This document shows positions 48,871-64,000 of a stretch of 64,000 nt of DNA, in pieces; within the stretch, counting starts at the first letter, position 1; every line of letters begins with the position of its first letter. Source of the DNA: Hyperoplus lanceolatus (Eukaryota; Chordata; Actinopteri; Uranoscopiformes; Ammodytidae); assembly GCA_026929865.2 (NCBI GenBank), contig CM049416.1, positions 16,795,001 to 16,859,000 on the forward strand, read 5' to 3'. The translations under genes and the position numbers were made by a program. The notes below the pieces were generated by a model that was not told the DNA's origin, did no database searches, and saw only the letters and a list, made by a program, of their open reading frames with translations.

Positions 48871-51800
48871 TAAACTCTGGTCGTTTATTAGCTGTTCACA
48901 AAAGCATTTCATGGAACAACAGAAACTGTAGCACAAGTGTAACATTCTTATTTTTGTTTGTTATACTCCCACCACATCGCTGCTTGTCTCACACCATGTA
49001 TAATTTATATTTCATATATCTATATATATTTTGTACAATATGCTGTACATGTTCTCGTCAAAGGAAAAAGAATAGCAAAAAGTTCACCCCTCCCTCCCCA
49101 CCGTGGATTTCAAAAATCTAGTGAATATCCCATGCATGTTTCCACTGCATCTAGGAGAAGATGTTGTTTATTACCAAGAACAAATACGCAGGCAAATAAA
49201 TGCTCTGACAAAAATTAAAGGTGGAGTCAGTGATTCTGGAGAACGCTTGTTATCAAAATCACTTTTTTTTTTAAATGAGTAAATATCGCCTCAGGATCCG
49301 CTGCTTGTGCCCCGAAAACCAAATCTGGTGTGGATTTGCAGCCTTGGCTCTGTAAACTGGTATGTTTTAACAGTCTAGGCTGTGTATTAACATAACACTA
49401 GATTTTTCTACAGTGGACCTATAGTTCCTACCGGTAGCAGATCGTCAGGAGATATTCACTGACTTTGACAAAAAGTTATCTTGACAAAAAAGCATTCTCC
49501 AGAATCCCTGACTCCGCCTTTAAGAGGGAAACGTTTTGTTAGACGAAGCTGGTGTACAAAGCACATTCTCAACAAACATTTAAACAAGAAGAGCCATGCG
49601 AACTGACATTTACTCTATGGCTTTGACCCAGTTTGGGATCAAAAGTCAGCTAAAGTTTAGTCATTTTTGCTAATGGGATAACATTAAGACGATTTGACCT
49701 AAAGCTCACTGTTGAAAATACTAACGCTTTTGAGAGGCTACAGTAACACTGGCACAAAAATAGTGCTTGACATCATTATGGACCTTTTCATCTCCGTGGA
49801 GACAAAACGGTTTGCATTTTTAAAGTTACAATTCACCTTATTAAATAGCAAGTTTAAAATTCAAATGTGGGCGTAATGTATTATGATTCAATATGAAAAG
49901 GCAAATTACGTCGTCATTCTTGAGGTTTCAATGTTTTGAAATGAATGTAATACTTTTAGAAGAAAATACACCATGGGATGTCACAGAAATATGGACCAAA
50001 ATAATATATTCACACTTTCTTGTGTTGTGTGTCTTCCAATTCACATTAACACTGTCGCTCCATCTCCTGTGGTGGCATAATATTCATTGCACTACTCAAA
50101 GTTAAACAGTGAGACATATTGCTTTAAAGCATTTTTTAAATATATAATATTTTTCACTTTTGTTAAACAAAATAGCTGAGGAATGTAAAATAAAATATAT
50201 AGTGCTGTTATGTAGGTAAGAAAATAAAGTCATAGTATAATATCTATATCTATATCTATTTAATTTTCTGTAAATATTCACAGAACTTAAAACCAACTAT
50301 TATATGCCGATATTGTGTCCCTCTTATATCCCTTTAAGATGGTTAGGCCCACAATATATATCTAGGTAATTTTGAGTGTGCTACAATATATTTAGTCATG
50401 AGATCCCTTTTGTGAGCTGGATTAATGTAGAAACAATTAAGTATGATGAAACAGAAGGAAGCAGCTTTTCTTTTGGTTTGTTGCTTGACGGGAATCATTG
50501 CACATTTTGTAAATATTCAACTTTTGTTGCATTATTACATTCATTAATTACAGGTCCTTTTACAGATGTGTTGTCTGTGAGTGTGAGAAGTTTTGATCAA
50601 GTCAACTGGGTCATAATCAAAAATAGATATGTGTCTCTTATAGAATTCAATTTATTTTTCACATAATTTGTGTATTGGCGATGCCTTAAAAAAAATAAGT
50701 GATTTTTTAATAAGTGATCTACCCTGATCATTTGGAATGTATCAGAAATAGCAAAAATAATTGAAGGTAACATTTTCTTTTGATTGGACTTCAAACTTGA
50801 TCAACACCCTACTAATTCAGCCCTATACCGATCTACACAGAAAGCACACCAAAAGCTATAACGGATGGATTCAAACTCACAAGATTCAAACATGCACCTT
50901 TTGCATAAACAGACAGATAACAGCAGGGACAAACTAGGGGGGAGCACATTCAATGAGACTGGTGTCATCAGCCAAGCTTGTGTAGGAGAATACTGTACAT
51001 CAGTTTACAAAAAAAAAAAAAAAAACGACCAGTACAATGACTTCAAGGACATATTTACACTTTGCTTTAAATATCTTTTTAAAGAGAAAGTTCCTGCCAA
51101 TCAAAATCCATCTTCAAATCCTGCTCAAGTCAGTCAGTTTTTGCAGTGGATAGAAAGTTAATATGCAGTGTTTTGTCCCTTTTGCGAAATCGGTCCGTGA
51201 AGTGGAGTATAAGCTCTGCATTAAAAAAGCAATATCTGGGGCAGCTCAGACAAGTAGGTGTCATGCAAAAAAAAAAAAGTCGACAGTGTTTGGTGGAGTT
51301 AGCACAAGTTAATTTCTCCAGTTGGACGTCCATGTTTCAAGCATAGATTTCCCCGAGTGGGCCGTGTTTAGTTGAATCAGCTTCTGCAAAATTCGGCCAC
51401 GGTGGAAGTTCCCATGATCAGCTTGGCCTTTTTGCACACAGTCAAAGATATTACACAGTGAAACGTATCCAACATAGAAGAGACAAGAATGAATTGTGAA
51501 TAGGCTAAAATTAGTCCGCTTAAAAAGTCTGACTGCCGGCAATTGCTACTAGTCACTTTTATTGGTTGTATAGTAGGATTATATTTTGGCATGTGTCAAA
51601 ACTCTACACTGCAAGTGCGTCCAACTTCCATAAAAGTCATTAATGTTGTTTGTTTGTAAACCAAAGTCTCATATCAGAGATGATGAGAAAGCTGCTTTTA
51701 TTGAGTTCTATAGTCTAACCCTTGTTTTTAAGCAGATCAAAAAGGTGTTCATAATGTAGTTCATGCACGTGTCTTATATGAAATACAATATGTTTCATAA

Positions 51801-52491
51801 TCACGATTAGGTCCTAAGTGATACTGCTAGGTAAAGTCAGTTCTGGTTTTTAGACTGTTTTGTGTTGTAGGGGTGTGAAGTGATCAGCGGGAGCTATTAG
51901 GACCAAATAGTTCAAGCCTTTTGACGAAAAAGAGAAAGCTCTCTTCCAGATTTAGTCACTTACGCCAACATAACTCTCCAAGAAGGGCTGTTTTTAAAGG
52001 GAATGCCTGACGTAAAAAATATCCGACAGCCCCTCCTCAACGGTGGGGGCCAGAGTAAGTGGACAGGGCTGTGTAGCATGGGGCACTAGATGTTAAAGGA
52101 ATAGTTTTTTAAAAACTTTTTCTCTCCCTCTCCGGCTAAAAAAAAAGCCAACAAAATCCGTACCTGTAACTGTGCCTTAATTTTTGGTGAACTTGGTAAA
52201 TAAACAAGTCCCAACAAGCACACAGGAGCATAAAGTGATGTTGTTAAGTTTATCTTTTGACCTGCTCCCCTTGACTACCAGTGTTTGAGCTAAACTAACC
52301 TGGATGAGCGACCTTTGCCCAGTCAGTTCAAGATCAGAAATTCACGCACCGTTACAGGAACGGTTTCTGTCACCTTTGTCTTGAGTCAGAGAGTGAGGCA
52401 AAACATTATTTTTGAAAAAGGTTGAACTATTCCTTTAAAAATGTGGCGTTACGTGGATGCTGTGCCTATAGACTCTCCGGAGTGGACAGTG
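48871..52491 (-). other. abtb3: Probable abtb3 3' UTR and flank
   Basis: The sequence downstream of the abtb3 stop is AT-rich and gene-free. A minus-strand AATAAA near 48885 is a possible distal poly(A) signal, which would make the 3' UTR about 3.6 kb; nearer signals exist. It includes the MITE at 49215-49523. Confidence 0.35.
49215..49523. mobile_element. TTAA-flanked MITE, reference copy of a local family
   Basis: TTAA is followed by AGGTGGAGTCAGTGATTCTG. The right end is the inverse of AGGCGGAGTCAGGGATTCTG and is also bounded by TTAA. The inverted repeats span about 40 bp of a 301-bp body. Related copies lie at 42818-45120, 57010-57272, 57835-58035 and 63535-63715. No coding capacity. TTAA suggests piggyBac/Kolobok mobilisation. 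Confidence 0.8.
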
Positions 52492-60583
<8,092 letters not shown>

Positions 60584-60866
60584 TTAAACATTGTGTTTGT
60601 ATTATTATAACTTGTTGAATATACCATACAAAAGCATTACAAACTAGATAAAACCATGGCTGATGTAAGAGGTGAGCAGAGCGAGAGGCAACATATTGTC
60701 CCAAGGTCACAAACAAGAGCTAACAATAGGGAATAAAGCTGTGGAGACATGAAGAGAAAAAACAGCATAACACCAAGCACGGCCTGGGGTCAAATAATAA
60801 GGAAGACAGTTTGTTAAGTGGATGATCACAGACCATAAGAAAATGCTTTTTGACAATTTTTCTTCC

Positions 60867-61674
60867 TTAACCCCCTGAGGTCTAGTCACGCGCTGGCGCG
60901 TGCGCGCATATATTTATTAATATCTTCCTGAAGATATGGCTGAAAAATAAAATGAAAACATCATCTAAAACTACAGGTCCTCCTGTTTCCAGGGAATGTT
61001 CTTGTGATACTGTCGGTCTCATAGAGGCTTAGAAAACACTGTGAGAAGCAAGACCCAGAAGCTCCCCAGCTACCACTTAGCTTGTAAATAGTGCATAGAG
61101 TATATACATAGTGTGAAAGTAGTTTGTTATTATTGTTTTTATATTTACTTAATGGTTTGTTTGAAAAATGTTTTGTGATGCTTCCTCTTTTATTAGTGTA
61201 CATCCCATGAATCATCATATGTGGTTCAAAGTCTTCATTCAGTCTAATTTCCTAATGTTTTTTGAAAGTAGAGACAACATTTCTACCAAAAAGCGTCTGG
61301 ACCAAATTTTATATTAGTCATGTTTTGTGCACTCCCCTACTGTGTTTTGGAAAATTTCCACTGCATTTTTTAAGCTAAGGCTTAGGAGAAGCAATTTCAA
61401 GAGCCAAAACAACTCAACAGGATGACTAAAGGTTCTTCTTTCACACAAATTTCCAGGTTTTCCAAAAATCGCAATACATTTTTCTGCATTTAAGACAATT
61501 ATTTATATACACAATGGTCTAGGACATAAGTAGACCTCAGAAAACAAAGGTCTAATGTGTTCTGAACATTTCCATATAAAACACTTTGGTATAATTTATC
61601 TTCTTACACATTTGAAATAGGTATTTATAGAAGTATGTAAAATCGGAAGAAAATACCCCTAGACCTCAGGTTAA
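60867..61674. mobile_element. Non-autonomous piggyBac-like element
   Basis: TTAA flanks both sides (60867-60870, 61671-61674). The body is 800 bp with inverted ends CCTGAGGTCTAG; the left has three extra C. piggyBac elements have TTAA targets and C-rich ends, so the assignment fits. There is no transposase frame. Confidence 0.75.
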
Positions 61675-61749
61675 TATGTCTCCTTGCATACTAGTATAAA
61701 TAAATGGTCCAAAATGTACTAATGTACTATTTAGCTGTTTATTTATCTG

Positions 61750-61882
61750 TTTATGTCTATATACCACCAGGTTCAAGAACAGCTTTTTTCCGAGCAGCAC
61801 AAGAATGTTGAACTCCACAAGCCCCTTAACTACTGTCTGAGTCACTTATATATATATTCTTTACATACATATTTGCATAGGC
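61750..61882 (+). mobile_element. LINE 3' fragment, left piece
   Basis: CCAGGTTCAAGAACAGC and GAATGTTGAACTCCAC resemble the last codons of ORF2 in a common fish non-LTR family. The tail continues after the insertions, at 62914-63122. Confidence 0.55.
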
Positions 61883-61946
61883 TACCTGGTTGATCCTGCC
61901 AGTAGCATATGCTTGTCTCAAAGATTAAGCCATGCAAGTCTAAGTA
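61883..61946 (+). pseudogene. 64-bp fragment of the 18S rRNA 5' end
   Basis: It begins TACCTGGTTGATCCTGCCAG, the first bases of mature eukaryotic 18S rRNA, and continues without a difference from my memory of fish 18S through CCATGCAAGTCTAAGTA. It then runs into TATATA repeats. It is not a functional rRNA gene. Confidence 0.93.
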
Positions 61947-61958
61947 TATATATATATA

Positions 61959-62824
61959 CACTCAACAAAAATATAAACGCAACACTTTTGTTTTTGCTCC
62001 CATTTTTCATGAGATGGACTTAAAGATCTAAAATTCATTCCAGATACACAATTGTACCATTTCTCTCAAACATTGTTCACAAATCTGTCTAAATGTGTGA
62101 TAGTGAGCACTTCTGCTTTGCTGAGATAATCCATCCCACCTCACAGGTGTGCCACATCAAGATGCTGATCTGACATCATAATTAGTGCACAGGTGTGCCG
62201 TAGACTGTCCACAATAAAAGGCCACTCTGAAATGTGCATTTTTTTGCTTTATTGGGGGTCTGGGGACTCAGAACCAGTCAGTATCTGGTGTGACCACCAT
62301 TTGCCTCATGCAGTGCAACACATCTTCTTCGCATAGAGTTTATCAGATTGTCAAATGTGGCCTGTGGAATGTTGTTCCACTCCTCTTCAATGGCTGTGCG
62401 AAGTTGCTGGAGACGGCTTATGGTGGAGAAATGAACATTCAATGCACGAGCAACAGATCTGGTTGACATTCCTGCTGTCAGCATGCCAATTGCACGCTCC
62501 CTCAATGCTTGTGGCATCTGTGGCATTTTGCTGTGAGACAAAACTGCACATTTCAGGGTGGCCTTTTATTGTGGACAGTCTAAGGCGCACCTGTGCACTA
62601 ATCATGATGTCAGATCAGCATCTTGATGTGGCACACCTGTGAGGTGGGATGGATTATCTCAGCAAAGCAGAAGTGCTCACTATCACACATTTAGACAGAT
62701 TTGTGAACAACGTTTGAGAGAAATGGTACAATTGTGTATCTGGAATGAATTTTAGATCTTTAAGTCCATCTCGTGAAAAATGGGAGCAAAAACAAAAGTG
62801 TTGCGTTTATATTTTTGTTGAGTG

Positions 62825-62825
<1 letters not shown>
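61959..62825. mobile_element. Internally deleted Tc1/mariner element, 867 bp
   Basis: The ends CACTCAACAAAAATATAAAC and the inverse begin inverted repeats of about 200 bp or more. The flanks are TA-rich. Between the repeats, the minus strand keeps only the first and last parts of a transposase. The family is widespread in fish. Confidence 0.88.
62278..62541 (-). pseudogene. Deleted Tc1 transposase (N and C termini joined)
   Basis: An 87-codon open frame. Residues 10-45 (ALRERAIGMLTAGMSTRSVA ...) form a helix-turn-helix DNA-binding domain. After STISRLQ it jumps to the transposase C terminus (IEEEWNNIPQATFDNLINSM). The catalytic acidic domain is absent, so it cannot transpose; a DNA-binding-only peptide is possible in principle. 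Confidence 0.8.

Positions 62826-62913
<88 letters not shown>
62826..62913. repeat. (TA)n microsatellite
   Basis: About 44 TA units directly beside the Tc1 element. Translated frames across it are Ile-Tyr artefacts. Confidence 0.97.
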
Positions 62914-62914
<1 letters not shown>

Positions 62915-63122
62915 TGTACATATATTCTAGGTTTATTTTATCTAAATTTTGGTTCTTATTGCACTATACGTTGTTACTCTTTTAACTCTTATCTTACATA
63001 CTATTTTTTTTATTTTTATTGTTGCATTATTGAGGAGAGCTTGGAACACAAAAATGTCATTGTCAGCTATGACTGCTTGCCTGTTATGTTGTGCATTTGA
63101 CAAATAAACTAACTTGAACTTG
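62914..63122 (+). mobile_element. LINE 3' UTR fragment, right piece
   Basis: It contains TTGAGGAGAGCTTGGAACAC and ends with GACAAATAAACTAACTTGAA, typical of the end of a fish non-LTR element with short AACTTGA tail repeats. It is probably the continuation of 61750-61882. Confidence 0.6.
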
Positions 63123-64000
63123 ATATATCTCTCCTATACAACCATGAATACAAAATAGTTAAGATGTTGCAAAATAAAAATAAAAAACTTAACACCTAAC
63201 ATATACAGCCCGATGGCAGAGCGAGGATGCATCATTGCACCATCTGCCCTAGTAAGAAGGAGGGGCTCTTTCAGACCCAAATATGGTCCACTTCCTGTTT
63301 TTAGATTGTTTGATCTCAATGACAAGTCGGTGGGAGGCATACCATCGACACTTTGAAGCTGCTCATGAAACGTTGCTTGATCGCCACCAACAGTCCCTTG
63401 GGCTTTGAGTGTTTACTACAGTATTTTATCTCTGGTTGTTTCCATGGAGCTCACACATCATGCTTTTTTACGTCTGGGTTTCTGTAGACTTTTTAGTTTA
63501 ACTCCGTAACAATAAGCCTATTGATAGAATTGTTGCTAGCTTACGGTGGGTTGGTCGGAGGCCTCTTTTTTTTAATTACATGCTCCTTTACAGAGCCTTG
63601 GCTGTATATTAACACTGTTTTTTTTCAGCGCACACACAAACAGTACGGACAGGTAGCAGATCGTGGGGAGATATTCACTGGTTTTGACAAGAAGTGATTT
63701 TGACAACAATTAAATAATGTAGCTCTACAATAACATGTATAGATGTGTCTAATTTTCTGAAAGTTCTTCTTTTATTTAAATACAATGCTGCGACTACATT
63801 TGAAATTAAAAAATACCCCTTTGTGGTTGAAACACTCATGTCCGTATACAATTACTTTTCTCTCAGATAATTGTTATTCAGCACGAGCAAAGAAAAAAAA
63901 ATGTTTACACACCACCATCTCACATAACCACTCCTACTCCAACTGCATTCTTAACCAAGCTCACAACGTACTATAATTGATTGTCCTTCTTTAATAATGC
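63123..64000 (-). other. abtb3: abtb3 intron DNA to the right edge
   Basis: Apart from MITE copy 5 no feature was recognised. No abtb3 exon was found between 60540 and the window end. Confidence 0.5.
63535..63715. mobile_element. MITE family copy 5 (degenerate)
   Basis: It shares GAGCCTTGGCTGTATATTAA, TTTTTTTCAGCGCAC and TTTTGACAAGAAGTGATTTT with the copies at 49215 and 57010. The left end is lost. Confidence 0.7.

Noticed and set aside
61883..61946. Functional rDNA unit
   Set aside because: Only the first 64 bases of 18S are present, ending in a TA repeat.
62745..63100. Ile-Tyr-rich open frames over the TA tract
   Set aside because: Pure translation of (TA)n; no gene.

Overview
The window is vertebrate nuclear DNA from a teleost fish, most likely a spiny-rayed (percomorph) species. 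The evidence is split genes with GT-AG introns, a fish-type igf1 leader and E domain, a teleost/mammal-like pro-MCH gene, fish-type Tc1 elements and SINEs, many TTAA-bounded MITEs and abundant microsatellites. The neighbourhood pmch - igf1 - abtb3 (btbd11) resembles human 12q23, where the same three genes lie on one chromosome arm. All four recognised genes are on the minus strand, so each reads from high to low coordinates.

Layout. Positions 89-2521 hold the three coding exons of pmch (melanin-concentrating hormone precursor), with a TATA box at 2716-2724 and a 120-bp GATA microsatellite inside the probable 5' UTR. About 2.7-8.7 kb is intergenic with old repeats. About 8.7-12.1 kb is probably the long igf1 3' UTR. 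The igf1 coding exons lie at 12108-24970: five exons, 187 codons, with a 9.5-kb intron 2 and an HNF-1-like site 265 bp upstream of the ATG. From 25 to 31 kb I see no gene, only a SINE, a TG tract and a repeat carrying interstitial telomere motifs.

From 31.8 to 36.3 kb lies a decayed L2/CR1-like LINE on the minus strand. A Tc1 element is inserted in it, and that element has two inverted copies of its transposase 3' half. A seven-exon gene at 37983-47112 joins an N-terminal domain resembling that of the shelterin protein TINF2 to about 21 C2H2-type zinc fingers. Its introns hold a TTAA MITE and a hAT-like element nested inside a second MITE. From 52492 to 60539 are the last eight coding exons of abtb3/btbd11 (BTB domain and C terminus); the ankyrin-coding exons lie beyond the right edge. 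A possible two-exon, 34-codon frame sits in one abtb3 intron on the same strand. The last 3.5 kb is abtb3 intron, packed with a piggyBac-like element, a LINE tail, a 64-bp fragment of the 18S rRNA 5' end, an internally deleted Tc1 element and a TA tract.

Functionally the genes are independent: two secreted hormones (pmch, igf1), a likely DNA-binding nuclear protein and a BTB/ankyrin scaffold. There is no operon, CRISPR array or tRNA gene. Exon coordinates come from reading splice signals, phase and recalled family sequences, not from an alignment.
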